Positions 1-9,013 of a stretch of 44,129 nt of DNA are shown piece by piece (positions within the stretch are counted from its first letter, which is position 1; every line of letters begins with the position of its first letter). Under the pieces are notes generated by a model. The model did no database searches and had not been told where the DNA came from. It worked only from the letters and a program-made list of their open reading frames with translations. The translations under genes were made by a program, and so were the position numbers. The DNA lies in contig JAPKFC010000006.1 in the NCBI GenBank assembly GCA_028821785.1, positions 1-44,129 of the forward strand. The letters are read 5' to 3'. The stretch is from Candidatus Poseidoniaceae archaeon. Lineage in GTDB: Archaea; Thermoplasmatota; Poseidoniia; Poseidoniales; Poseidoniaceae.

Positions 1-16
1 GCTTCAAAGGACTGCT

Positions 17-709
17 ATGAAACCTAGCACCCACTTCCATATTTCTGGAAAGAAATTATTGCTAACCGTACTAATTTCTCTAGCGTTGTGCTTGGCTTTA
101 CCGGTCGCCAACGCTGAACACGAATGGGACCACCGTTACACACTAACAGGCATTGTCACCGCTGCGAATGGTGAGATTGCAACAGATATGCCCGTATTTC
201 TAGATTGCAGCCCTGAAAACGCCAATCAAAACATATGCGATCATAATGAAGGGAGAAATTCAACTACCGATAGCAGCGGTTCATATTCACTGACCCTGCA
301 CATTCATGCCAATGATCATGGCGCGGTGATATACCTCTTAGTCGAGAACAATTCCTTCCGCCACGTTCTTGATCTGGAAGGAGATGATGGTCAAGCAGAA
401 GAAGGCGACCGTACAGCTACGATGGATATTGACATTCCACAGCAAGAACAACAGGCAATGTCAAAACAAACTATACTCATCGGAGCCTCTTTAGTTTTAA
501 TTCTAGTAATAATGGTGGCTATTAATTTTAAGAAATCCGATACAACGACTACAAAAAACAAAAACTTTCAGCATAGAACTGATTTGCTAAGTTGTCCAAA
601 ATGCGATACAAAATTAAAAGATACCAATTTGGTAAACCACTTGATGAAAAGACACTTCTATAGTGAACTAGATGCCGAAGAAGAGTTGAAAAATCAAACT
701 CTACCTTGA
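17..709 (+). CDS. Exported, membrane-anchored protein with C-terminal C2H2-like zinc finger
   Basis: The 230-residue product begins with a signal peptide (about residues 1-33, cleavage after ANA). An extracytoplasmic domain of about 110 residues follows; it resembles an Ig-like/carboxypeptidase-regulatory beta domain (tentative). One membrane segment lies at about 152-170. A cytoplasmic tail carries C193-x2-C196-x11-H208-x4-H213, a spacing compatible with a C2H2 zinc finger. The ATG at 17 has an upstream AAGGA. The 3' end overlaps the convergent gene on the minus strand by 16 bases. I do not recognise a named family. The topology suggests a surface protein with an inward-facing zinc module that could bind protein or nucleic acid. 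Function is unknown. Confidence 0.75.
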   Translation: MKPSTHFHISGKKLLLTVLISLALCLALPVANAEHEWDHRYTLTGIVTAANGEIATDMPVFLDCSPENANQNICDHNEGRNSTTDSSGSYSLTLHIHANDHGAVIYLLVENNSFRHVLDLEGDDGQAEEGDRTATMDIDIPQQEQQAMSKQTILIGASLVLILVIMVAINFKKSDTTTTKNKNFQHRTDLLSCPKCDTKLKDTNLVNHLMKRHFYSELDAEEELKNQTLP

Positions 710-3537
710 TCGACTAACCATTGTTGGCCGTAATAGTTCCATTGTTCCATAGTCCAACCAGCAGGAATACCTTCTGGAGGAATCGCTGGTCCCACTACTG
801 GAGCAACAGCCACCGGAGGGGCAAGTTGTACTACCGGAACAAGCGCTGGGGCAACTACTGGCATTACTATTGGAGCAGCTACAGGAGGAATCATCGAAGG
901 CGGAGAAGTCGGACTCCACAGGTGTTCAGTTTTTGATATTGCACTCCCCTTAGATTTGCGCACTATTATCCAAGTTACTGGAATCAATGCCAAGAGAGCA
1001 ACCATAACCCACAACCATGTTTTTTGGTAAATCACTTCTTCAACACTGCGTTTTGCATCCTGTGGATAAAAGTCTTGTTCATCCGAAACACCATCACCAT
1101 CACTATCGAGGCAACCAATACGGTCAACGCTAGAATATCCCTCTATCAATGGACAATCATCGCTGAGGTTGGTTGCAGATTGATCTGCGAACCCATCACC
1201 ATCTGTATCGGACCAAACACGAATGTCATTTGGCCATGAGTCTTCAACATCATACACGCCATCACCATCTGCATCTGGACAACCCTGTGAGCCATTTGTT
1301 GAGGTTCCATATTGTGTTGGACACGAGTCACCCATGACTCCTTCAATCCTATCACCAAATCCATCTAAATCGTAATCATCCCACTGACTTGACTCGTTTG
1401 GTAAAGCATCTCCTTCATCAGAGCGGCCATCACCATCAGTGTCAAGGCAACCCAATCTGTCAACAATTGATGTGCCAAAGATATCCGGACAATCATCATA
1501 GTCATTTCCAAACGGTTCATCACCATAGCCATCGCCATCGCGGTCAAACCACTGAGTCTCATCTGAAGGGAAGGCATCAGCGCCATCTTCAGCAGTGTAC
1601 GATGTACTTGGGTCTGACCATCCATCTCCATCTGAATCGCGGCAACCAAGTCGGTCATTGAGTGACTCGCCTGCAAGAGAAACACAGCCATCAGCATCAT
1701 TTCCTTCAGCATTATCACCATAACCGTCCTCGTCGACATCACTCCATTGAGTACTATCATAATCGAAAGCATCAACGCTTTCTGCCCAGCCATCACCGTC
1801 TAAATCAGTACATCCTAGCACACCGCCTTGACTGGAAGTGCCCGAAATCTTTGGACAATTATCATTTACATCTAGATAACCATCGCCATCATCGTCAAAG
1901 TCTTCTGTCGAATCTTCACAGCCATCTCCATCTATGTCATTGCCTTGGAATGAAACGAAACCAAGTGTACCCAAAGGACACATATCTTGGCCACGTACTC
2001 CTCTGCTACAATCCATACTCGGTCCGCCAAGATCACACATACCATCTGCGTCATCATCATAATCTTCATCCGAATCTCGGCAGCCATCAGTATCGTAATC
2101 ATTTAGATTATCACTGGCCCAATTGAGCATTCCTTTACTGCAACGATCATCGACATCGAGAATAGTATCCGCGTCATCATCAAAATCTTCACTTAAATCA
2201 TTACAACCATCCGAGTCATAATCGGTCGACATCTGCGAAGTCCAATCTAGTACACCAAGTTCGCAATCATCATCAACATCGAGTATTCCATCATTGTCAT
2301 CATCTGAATCACAGACATCACCCATACTATCCAAATCATGATTCTCTTGCCCATAGTTTTGGATGTCTGGACAATTATCGACAACATCGGCAATACCATC
2401 ACCATCGGTATCTGTCTGAGGGTCGATTCTAACGACTTCGTCTCGTCCGTTATCAACATAGTAGAGGTGGCCATTTGGACCAATTTCTAGTCCCATGATA
2501 GATGAGGCAGAAGTTTGCACAGAACCAGCTTCAACCGCTCCTTTGCCATTGGTCGCCAAGTCGTACGCAATAATGCGGCCATTGCCATTAAGGGAAACGA
2601 ACAGTTGGTCGCCTTCGAGAGCAATACCGGAAGGCCTGTCAAGACCTGTTGCAAGAACGCCCCATTCGACGCCAGTAATATCTGAGTATTCTTGGAGTGG
2701 CTCCAATCGAGTGGATTCACCCATGATGTTTTGTGTGTTGTAAGATGTATCATCAGTATTTACCCACAGAACTCGGTTTGCACCAGCATCCGCAATGTAA
2801 AGAATTCCAGAATCTTTGTCCAAAACCATGTGGCCAGGAACGCCATAAGCATGCGTAAGCGAGATATCAGCATAGCGGCGAACGATTCCATCGGAATGGT
2901 CATCTTCACCCGTATCGTGGTCTGCTTGGAAATCATAGTAGACTAGTTCACCATGGTAGCCATCATTGTACCAGTATGAATTACCAGAGTCGTGGGCAAT
3001 TCCCACTCCGTTAGGAGATTCATGGTTCATATCAATATGGCTGCCGAGAAGGCCGTTACCGTTGTTCTGATTTTCCACTGCAAAATGGTTCAAGGAAGAT
3101 GGCCAGAGAGTAGGTCCCATGAAATTATTCGCAGTACCTTGGCCGCAGAAAGTATTCCTCGTTTCTTGAGCAGAACCCCATTGCCAATCAAATTCTGGGT
3201 TGTACGCACCAAATGCAATAGCACTCACTTCTTCGAGAAAGTGGTTTCTATTCGAATCTTTCCGGTTCTCAGTGGTTTGATTTTCTAACCCCGTATCATG
3301 GATGATAGTTATGCTGTCAGTGGCTCGATTTGCTACCCACAGTTCATTTGCCCTACCCGGATGAAATTCAAGATCACGTGGGTCGGAGAGGGAGTCGGAA
3401 TAATCAGCGATTACTACTTCGTCGAAGCTAACTCCAAATTGTGGAACTACTGAATCGCCCTCATTTCCCATAGCGTTAGATGGCAGGAAAAACAGCATAA
3501 CCATTAGAAGAACAAGACTAACTCGTCTATTTGCCAT
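694..3537 (-). CDS. Secreted beta-propeller / thrombospondin type 3 repeat surface protein with C-terminal tag
   Basis: The 947-residue product starts with a signal peptide (about 1-24). Residues about 40-370 contain NHL/SMP-30-like strands (for example the stretch with GIALEGDQLFVS and LEIGPNGHLYYVDNG), suggesting a beta-propeller. From about 373 to 835 there is a long run of aspartate-rich D-x-D-x-D-G units with paired cysteines (DNCP, DDC), typical of calcium-binding thrombospondin type 3 repeats. A membrane helix lies at about 843-863. After it comes a proline/alanine/valine-rich cytoplasmic tail ending in W928-T-M-E-Q-W-N-Y-Y-G-Q-Q-W-L941. It is likely anchored at the cell surface and may act in adhesion or polymer binding. 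It overlaps the convergent zinc-finger gene by 16 bases. Confidence 0.85.
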   Translation of the reverse strand: MANRRVSLVLLMVMLFFLPSNAMGNEGDSVVPQFGVSFDEVVIADYSDSLSDPRDLEFHPGRANELWVANRATDSITIIHDTGLENQTTENRKDSNRNHFLEEVSAIAFGAYNPEFDWQWGSAQETRNTFCGQGTANNFMGPTLWPSSLNHFAVENQNNGNGLLGSHIDMNHESPNGVGIAHDSGNSYWYNDGYHGELVYYDFQADHDTGEDDHSDGIVRRYADISLTHAYGVPGHMVLDKDSGILYIADAGANRVLWVNTDDTSYNTQNIMGESTRLEPLQEYSDITGVEWGVLATGLDRPSGIALEGDQLFVSLNGNGRIIAYDLATNGKGAVEAGSVQTSASSIMGLEIGPNGHLYYVDNGRDEVVRIDPQTDTDGDGIADVVDNCPDIQNYGQENHDLDSMGDVCDSDDDNDGILDVDDDCELGVLDWTSQMSTDYDSDGCNDLSEDFDDDADTILDVDDRCSKGMLNWASDNLNDYDTDGCRDSDEDYDDDADGMCDLGGPSMDCSRGVRGQDMCPLGTLGFVSFQGNDIDGDGCEDSTEDFDDDGDGYLDVNDNCPKISGTSSQGGVLGCTDLDGDGWAESVDAFDYDSTQWSDVDEDGYGDNAEGNDADGCVSLAGESLNDRLGCRDSDGDGWSDPSTSYTAEDGADAFPSDETQWFDRDGDGYGDEPFGNDYDDCPDIFGTSIVDRLGCLDTDGDGRSDEGDALPNESSQWDDYDLDGFGDRIEGVMGDSCPTQYGTSTNGSQGCPDADGDGVYDVEDSWPNDIRVWSDTDGDGFADQSATNLSDDCPLIEGYSSVDRIGCLDSDGDGVSDEQDFYPQDAKRSVEEVIYQKTWLWVMVALLALIPVTWIIVRKSKGSAISKTEHLWSPTSPPSMIPPVAAPIVMPVVAPALVPVVQLAPPVAVAPVVGPAIPPEGIPAGWTMEQWNYYGQQWLVDQGRV

Positions 3538-3617
3538 GAGTAAGGCAAAGGGTGTTCAGTTTTGATACCTTGCTAAGGTTGAACAATATGAGAATTAATA
3601 CAATAATTTGTAATAAT

Positions 3618-3932
3618 TCATTCATCTTCCGAAGACTCACTTTGTAATCCAGCGAAAGCAGCACGAAGTTCTTCGACATCAATTCGATTATCTTCATTAA
3701 TGTCAAAGGCTTTGATAATAGACGATACTTGTCCAGGTGAAAGGGATTCTCCAACCAGTGATTGTAGTCCTTTGTATAACTCAGGCCCGTTGATAGAGCC
3801 ATCTGAATCACCATCTATTTGCGCAAATAAAGCATCGACTGAAAGGTCCTTCTCTTCTAAACAAGTTGCAAGCTTTTGCATTGAATCATTCAGTGTCCAT
3901 TGTTGTTCATCATCAGGTGACGTGTCGCTCAT
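3618..3932 (-). CDS. Small EF-hand calcium-binding protein
   Basis: A cytoplasmic protein of 104 residues with two canonical EF-hand loops. Loop 1 is DGDSDGSINGPE and loop 2 is DINEDNRIDVEE; both have acidic residues at positions 1, 3/5 and 12 and isoleucine at 8. No signal peptide is seen, so this is a calmodulin-like sensor or buffer rather than a surface repeat. I chose the ATG at 3932; an in-frame TTG at 3971 would add 13 residues, and neither has a convincing Shine-Dalgarno. It lies just downstream of the ABC exporter on the same strand (63 bases from its stop to this ATG), so co-transcription is likely. The protein target is unknown. Confidence 0.8.
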   Translation of the reverse strand: MSDTSPDDEQQWTLNDSMQKLATCLEEKDLSVDALFAQIDGDSDGSINGPELYKGLQSLVGESLSPGQVSSIIKAFDINEDNRIDVEELRAAFAGLQSESSEDE

Positions 3933-3995
3933 ATCCTTTGACAATAGACCTAAACCAATAACTCTTTGCAATATTGGAGAATCAATAGTATCTGA

Positions 3996-5774
3996 TTAAT
4001 CACTCAGAACTTCTCCGGTTTGAACTGCCCACAGGCGAGCGTAAATACCACCCAAATTTACCAAATCTTGATGCTCACCACTTTCGACTATTTTTCCACC
4101 ATCAAGAACGATAATTCTGTTTGCATAACGAATTGTTGAGAGGCGATGGGCGATTATCATAGTAGTTCTATTATCGGAAATCTTTGCTATGGACCGTTGT
4201 AATGCAGCTTCAGTTTCATTATCTACTGCAGACGTGGCCTCATCCAAAATTAACAACGGAGCATCCTTGAGAACAGCCCTTGCAATAGCAATACGTTGCC
4301 GTTGTCCACCACTCAAACGGTATCCACCTTCGCCAACCAAAGTATCCCATCCACTCGGCAATTGTTCTACAAATTCTCTTGCTTCAGCAACATCAGCCGC
4401 CGCCCAAACTTCCTCATCACTTGCATTCGCCTTACCATATCTGATATTCTCTGCAATGGTGGTTGGAAATAATGTCACATGCTGATCTACCAATGAGATG
4501 TTTGAACGTAAAGATGGCAAAGTCCAATCTTGACTTGATTTGCCAACCCACTCAATACTGCCGCCATCAATATCGGAAAATCTCAACAGCAATCGCGTCA
4601 ATGTCGATTTCCCAGCACCAGTAGCACCGACCACACCCAATGTCTGACCAGCGGTAATTGTTAAATTCAAATCTGTGAATAATGGTTCTCTATCACTATA
4701 ACAAAAACTAACATTATTCATCACAATATCTGATTTCTTAGCATCTTCTCTATTGGCAACAAAATCACCATCTATGATTTCTATTGGGCTCTGTAGTAAA
4801 TCTAAAACACGCGTACTGCTGGCCATCGCCCTCTGATATAAATCAAATGTTTCACCAAGACGAGTAAGCGGCCAAAGCAATCTTTGAGTCATAAAAACCA
4901 AAACTGAATATGCCCCAATAGCAAGAGTTCCTTCTAATGTTAGCCAGCCACCAAGAAGTAGGGTTGCAGTAAATCCAACGAGAATTGCCATGCGAATTAG
5001 CGGCGTAAAAGCCGCAGATAATCGAATTGCTTCCTTATTTGCCATCCTATATTGTTGACTTAATTCTTCAACTCGTTGAGCCTCTAGTGCTTCAGCAGTA
5101 AATGATTGAATTGTTGTCATTCCACTCAAATCATTTTCTAATAGCGCATTCATTTGCCCTGCAGCATATCGAACTTCAGTATAACGCGGCTCCAATGATT
5201 TCTGATAACGGAACGAGCCCCACAAAATAATAGGGATTGGAAGAACTGCAAATAGTGCGACCTGCCAAGAAATAACAAGGAAAACAGTAGAGACGATTAT
5301 CACAGTTGTAGCAACTTGTAATATGTCATTAGCGCCCTTGTCCAGGAAGCGTTCAAGTTGGTTTACATCATCATTTAAAATTGCCAACAGATCTCCTTTT
5401 TGTCTCTTATCGAACCACCCACTGCCTTGTTTTTGTATATGTTGAAAGGTTTCAATTCGCATTTCATGTTGAACGGTTTGCGCTAAGTTACGCCATAGAA
5501 TAGCAAAGAAGTATTCGAATAAAGATTCAAGACCCCAAATAGCGAAAGTCAAAACTGAAAGGAAAATTAGTTGTTGCATTGGATCAGCAATACCAAGAGT
5601 TCCCAAATACGAATTTTCTCTGAGTACAACAATATCAACTGCTAGGCCAATAAGTAGCGGTGGAGCCAAATCCCAAATCTTGTTGAGGATTGAACAAAGA
5701 CCTGCTAAGCGGACAGTGGATTTGTGCGGACGCATATAATGCATCAAGCGCGACAAAGGGGCTTCTCCGCTCAT
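3996..5774 (-). CDS. ABC exporter, fused membrane and ATPase domains (MsbA/MDR type)
   Basis: A 592-residue half-transporter. The N-terminal type IV exporter membrane domain (about 1-310) has several hydrophobic helices, and the nucleotide-binding domain spans about 345-592. Visible motifs are Walker A GATGAGKST (about 385-393), Q-loop LVDQH, signature LSGGQRQRIA (about 487), Walker B LLILDEAT (about 510) and the H-loop in IIAHRLST. It should work as a homodimer, exporting a lipid, drug or peptide with ATP hydrolysis; the substrate cannot be told from sequence. The EF-hand gene follows on the same strand. The GGGP synthase gene is divergent, 109 bases away, so a link to membrane-lipid handling is possible but unproven. 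Confidence 0.9.
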   Translation of the reverse strand: MSGEAPLSRLMHYMRPHKSTVRLAGLCSILNKIWDLAPPLLIGLAVDIVVLRENSYLGTLGIADPMQQLIFLSVLTFAIWGLESLFEYFFAILWRNLAQTVQHEMRIETFQHIQKQGSGWFDKRQKGDLLAILNDDVNQLERFLDKGANDILQVATTVIIVSTVFLVISWQVALFAVLPIPIILWGSFRYQKSLEPRYTEVRYAAGQMNALLENDLSGMTTIQSFTAEALEAQRVEELSQQYRMANKEAIRLSAAFTPLIRMAILVGFTATLLLGGWLTLEGTLAIGAYSVLVFMTQRLLWPLTRLGETFDLYQRAMASSTRVLDLLQSPIEIIDGDFVANREDAKKSDIVMNNVSFCYSDREPLFTDLNLTITAGQTLGVVGATGAGKSTLTRLLLRFSDIDGGSIEWVGKSSQDWTLPSLRSNISLVDQHVTLFPTTIAENIRYGKANASDEEVWAAADVAEAREFVEQLPSGWDTLVGEGGYRLSGGQRQRIAIARAVLKDAPLLILDEATSAVDNETEAALQRSIAKISDNRTTMIIAHRLSTIRYANRIIVLDGGKIVESGEHQDLVNLGGIYARLWAVQTGEVLSD

Positions 5775-5883
5775 ACCCTGTCCTCAACGGCTTGTGCAAT
5801 AAGACTCACTTTTACCAATATTACAACCAATTACAGCAAAAGCCCTATTCAATAGAGAGCCAAGCCCACATTTAGGGTTGAAG

Positions 5884-6690
5884 ATGCGCCGAGACGATAT
5901 GACCACCTTGCAGTATGTTACGGGGCCTTCTGAGCATTGCCGACACATCACACTCATCGACCCAGCGAGCCAATCCCCAGATGTTGCTGCACAGCGAGTA
6001 ATGGTAGCACTTGATTGTGGAACATCGATGATATTCGTCGGTGGCTCAACCGACACTCCTGATGCAATTGTGCACGCGACATGCGAGGCCATCCAAGAAG
6101 TTCTAGAGTTGCGTGTTTTTGCTGCAAGCCAAAACCCCGAATGCGATGAAGAAGATAGCAAGATACCAGTCGTCTTATTCCCAGGCGGAGCCCATGCATT
6201 ATCTCCAGCAGCCGATGCGATCACATTCATGATGCTAATGAATTCAACCAGCAGAAAATTTCTCGTTGGAGAACAAGTTAGAGGCGCCCCCCATCTGCAT
6301 AATTTTGCAGTTGAAGCACTTCCCACCGGATATGTCGTTTGCGCACCGGGTGGAAAAGTCGGCGAAGTTGGTCAAGCAGAATTAATTCAAGCAGATGATG
6401 TTGAACTGATAAACGCCTATGCAAGATGTGGGCAAATGTTTGGATTCAAACTGCTTTATCTCGAGGCAGGTAGTGGTGCGGATAGCCAAGTTTCTCCTGC
6501 TTTGATAGAGAGTGCAAAGCAAGTTGAAGGTTTGACACTATTAGTTGGTGGTGGGATTAGAACTGGAGCACAAGCCAAGATCGCTGCACAAGCAGGAGCC
6601 GATTGGATAGTAACAGGAACTCTAACCGAAGATGCAGCTGATTTAGCAGAATTACGTTCACGTTTGAGTGAAGTAATAGACGCGCTATAA
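5884..6690 (+). CDS. Geranylgeranylglyceryl phosphate synthase (GGGP synthase)
   Basis: This enzyme forms the first ether bond of archaeal lipids, joining geranylgeranyl diphosphate to sn-glycerol-1-phosphate. The product is 268 residues with the PcrB/GGGPS TIM-barrel pattern: HITLIDP near the start, VGGSTDTPD, LFPGGAHALSPAADA, YLEAGSGA, LVGGGIRTGAQA and AGADWIVTGTL for phosphate binding. I chose ATG 5884 because TTAGGG lies about 6 bases upstream; TTG 5878 and ATG 5899 are alternatives. It is transcribed alone, divergent from the ABC exporter. Together with the geranylgeranyl-reductase-family gene near 26 kb it shows that this organism makes archaeal lipids. Confidence 0.93.
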   Translation: MRRDDMTTLQYVTGPSEHCRHITLIDPASQSPDVAAQRVMVALDCGTSMIFVGGSTDTPDAIVHATCEAIQEVLELRVFAASQNPECDEEDSKIPVVLFPGGAHALSPAADAITFMMLMNSTSRKFLVGEQVRGAPHLHNFAVEALPTGYVVCAPGGKVGEVGQAELIQADDVELINAYARCGQMFGFKLLYLEAGSGADSQVSPALIESAKQVEGLTLLVGGGIRTGAQAKIAAQAGADWIVTGTLTEDAADLAELRSRLSEVIDAL

Positions 6691-7047
6691 TCACTTCAAG
6701 GGAAATAGACGATGCCTATTACGGGCCAATACTCTGTAAGCATAATTACGAATTGGTAGAGGAATAATCCAAGCAACAGGATATAGTATTCGCCACCAAA
6801 TTGGCAGATATAACAATGTGCGAATCGCTGCACTGGAAAGCATGTATGGCTTTCCATTTCTAATTAAATAAAGAGAATCAGCATCCTTCATTTGTTGTGA
6901 AAATCCAGCAACTATTTTTTGACCCTGCTCAGAATCAAGTTCGGTAATTATTAATTTATCATCGCGTAATCTACGCGAGATAAACCATCCAGCACGAGAA
7001 CACATTCCACAATGCGCATCCAATAAGAGATAATCGTTGTCCACCAT
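6691..7047 (-). CDS. DCC-family (DUF393) thiol-disulfide oxidoreductase-like protein
   Basis: A 118-residue protein with the N-terminal motif LLLDAHCGMCSRAGWFI, a version of the D-G-x-C-x-x-C motif of the DCC (DUF393) family. Here the glycine after aspartate is replaced (D-A-H-C-G-M-C), but both cysteines are kept. The family is predicted to have a thioredoxin-like fold; a substrate is not established. The tail is hydrophobic with tryptophans and prolines (LPIWWRILYPVAWIIPLP) and may sit on the membrane. I chose ATG 7047 with GGTGGGA upstream; TTG 7059 is possible. The gene starts 12 bases after the DUF4126 stop, so the two are probably one operon. It ends directly at the convergent GGGP synthase stop. 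Confidence 0.8.
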   Translation of the reverse strand: MVDNDYLLLDAHCGMCSRAGWFISRRLRDDKLIITELDSEQGQKIVAGFSQQMKDADSLYLIRNGKPYMLSSAAIRTLLYLPIWWRILYPVAWIIPLPIRNYAYRVLARNRHRLFPLK

Positions 7048-7059
7048 AATTCCCACCAA

Positions 7060-7644
7060 TTAACCAGTTGTTGGTTTTAACTTGCGAAGTTTCAATTTAG
7101 CAATCGCTCTGAATCCAAAATAGAACATAGCAACAAGAGCAACTAGGACAATTATCGGAGATAATAATGCGAGTATTGTCAACACAACAGCGGCGACTGC
7201 CTCAACTACAGATATCAGTGGATTGGCTAAACCACCAGTAGTTCCAGTAGATGCAGCTCTGGTGGCAACAGTTCCTATTTGCACAGTTCCCGCAGCACCA
7301 CCTCCGGCGATCAAAGCAACAGACCATTGTAACATCGGGTCAAAATCACCGAGCATAGATGCGGATACAAATACACCAGCAAGTGCTGCTGTAGGAGTAG
7401 CGACAACATCTAGTAAATTATCAATCCATGGAATAAAGTAACCACCGATTTCAAATGCAACCGCTGCAGATAAAATGGCAAAAGCACCCCAACTGTCTAA
7501 CATTACAAATTGACCATCTAATTCCATCCAATCGAGATTAGCAGCAAGACTCATCATCGCTGGTGGTAAAAAAATACGGAATCCACAGGCAGCAGACAAA
7601 CCAATTCCAACACTAACCGCAGAGATCAAAGACAAAAAGTCCAT
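7060..7644 (-). CDS. DUF4126-family integral membrane protein
   Basis: A 194-residue protein with about four to six hydrophobic segments. The N-terminus (SAACGFRIFLPPAMMSLAA) and the glycine/alanine-rich centre (LIAGGGAAGTVQIGTVATRAASTGTTGGLANP) match the DUF4126 pattern, including the conserved GFR and the TR/S..TGGLANP stretch. Function of the family is unknown; the repeated glycine-rich helices suggest a channel- or transporter-like fold. I chose ATG 7644, immediately after the stop of the coiled-coil gene; an upstream in-frame extension would overlap that gene by 71 bases. It forms a tight cluster with the coiled-coil gene before it and the DCC protein after it. Confidence 0.8.
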   Translation of the reverse strand: MDFLSLISAVSVGIGLSAACGFRIFLPPAMMSLAANLDWMELDGQFVMLDSWGAFAILSAAVAFEIGGYFIPWIDNLLDVVATPTAALAGVFVSASMLGDFDPMLQWSVALIAGGGAAGTVQIGTVATRAASTGTTGGLANPLISVVEAVAAVVLTILALLSPIIVLVALVAMFYFGFRAIAKLKLRKLKPTTG

Positions 7645-7645
7645 C

Positions 7646-8911
7646 TCAATCCTCGTCCTCGTAGAGAACAGGGTCTCCTGAACCACCAGGGCTAGGAGGG
7701 CGAGGGCCATCAACATCGATTCCCTCTTCGATTACAGTTTCATCAACACCAAGTTCAACGCGTCCACCTTTTGCAAGATGCGCCATATCATCGGTTTCAG
7801 GAGTTGATAGTGTTCTTTCAACGTTCGGTGAATTAGCATACGCTTCTCTCTTAGCATCACGTGCATCTTGTTCACGAACAAGTGAGAGGGAGTCTGCGAA
7901 AACGCGCCCAACGACTTCTCTAGTGCGTTCGCCCCGCTTGGCAGAATCAAGTTCAGCCATCATAGCCTCGTTTTGCGTTTCTAATTCTCTGAATTCTGCA
8001 GTACGGTCGCCAAGTGCAGCCTCAAAGTCTGCAATCGTCAAAGTCATTTGTTGGATTCTTTCATCTCTATCAAAGACATCACTATGCAGGCGACGCTCTC
8101 TTCTTCTCAGAGATTCATATTCCCGATTCCTTTCCAATAATCTTCTCTTCAATTCCTCAATTTGCTCAACCAAATAATCATGTTCAGCAGAAACCGAACG
8201 AGGCCCTTGCATTACTCTCTCAAGTTGTTCTTCCAATTCAGCCAATCTTGAATCTCTAGCATCAAGCAATCCGCGCAAGCGATCTGCGATGTCTCGTAGC
8301 CGTTGACGTTCTTCTTCAAGAGCCGTGTTTGCAGCAGTCTCCACTCCGTATTTTCCAGCCATATCATCAAGTTGTGATTTCAATGAACGAACTTCGTCCG
8401 CAGTCACTGAAGTCAATCCAGCCTCAGCGGCTCTTTCCAAAGCTTCAACCATTTGAGAAATACGCCCTTCCATTTCACCAATCACTTCGTCTTGCTCATT
8501 CGACAAGTTTCGTAATTGGCCAACTTCCGTTTCCATAGATTCTCTTTCCTTCTGTGAAAGTGATGATTGCTGACTTGCTAATTCCGCTTGGGTATCGGCG
8601 AGTACTCGTGATAGGTGAACATTCTTTGCTTCAAATTCCTGAAGAGATGACTCCGCATCATTTAGTCGCGCAACTTCCGGTGCAACCAAATCTTCTCTTT
8701 CCGCTAAATCAAGTTCTAAAACACGGATTCTTTGCTTTACAGAAACCAACTCATCATTGCGCCCAGCCAGTTCTTGCCAAGCGATGAGAACCTCCTCCAC
8801 CAGTTGGTCTTGAGGATAGCCGCGAAGCATCCCTTCGAGCACTGCGCGTTCATCTCCAGAGGCATCACTAATTCGTCCGATGCCACCCGCTGTTGAAGTT
8901 CCTAGCGTCAT
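7646..8911 (-). CDS. Long acidic coiled-coil protein
   Basis: A soluble 421-residue protein dominated by charged heptad-like sequence (about residues 45-320), rich in E, R, L, Q and D with almost no aromatic residues. It has no signal peptide or membrane helix. The N-terminal 40 residues (ending DQLVEEVLIAWQELAG) look like a short globular or helical cap. The C-terminus is an acidic disordered tail with a PRPPSPGGSGD linker. It resembles SMC/tropomyosin-like rods only in composition, so no function is assigned. It lies 102 bases downstream of the actin-like gene on the same strand and is followed one base later by DUF4126. A structural role with the actin filament is a guess from position. 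Confidence 0.7.
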   Translation of the reverse strand: MTLGTSTAGGIGRISDASGDERAVLEGMLRGYPQDQLVEEVLIAWQELAGRNDELVSVKQRIRVLELDLAEREDLVAPEVARLNDAESSLQEFEAKNVHLSRVLADTQAELASQQSSLSQKERESMETEVGQLRNLSNEQDEVIGEMEGRISQMVEALERAAEAGLTSVTADEVRSLKSQLDDMAGKYGVETAANTALEEERQRLRDIADRLRGLLDARDSRLAELEEQLERVMQGPRSVSAEHDYLVEQIEELKRRLLERNREYESLRRRERRLHSDVFDRDERIQQMTLTIADFEAALGDRTAEFRELETQNEAMMAELDSAKRGERTREVVGRVFADSLSLVREQDARDAKREAYANSPNVERTLSTPETDDMAHLAKGGRVELGVDETVIEEGIDVDGPRPPSPGGSGDPVLYEDED

Positions 8912-9013
8912 ACAATGGGCAATCGCCGCTCAACCACTCTTGAACTTTGCCAATAGAAGTAGGCATTAGGAGGGGAGTTTGATACCCCTTGGAAACTATT
9001 CAACCTATCAAAT

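Noticed and set aside
721-2743. Several open frames of 60-154 codons antisense to or out of frame with the thrombospondin-repeat gene
   Set aside because: They arise from the repetitive GAT/GAC-rich sequence of the real gene and give low-complexity H/R/Q-rich or M/D-rich proteins without domains.
5784-6326. A 180-codon ORF antisense to GGGP synthase
   Set aside because: Shadow of a confidently identified enzyme; composition is unlike that of its neighbours.
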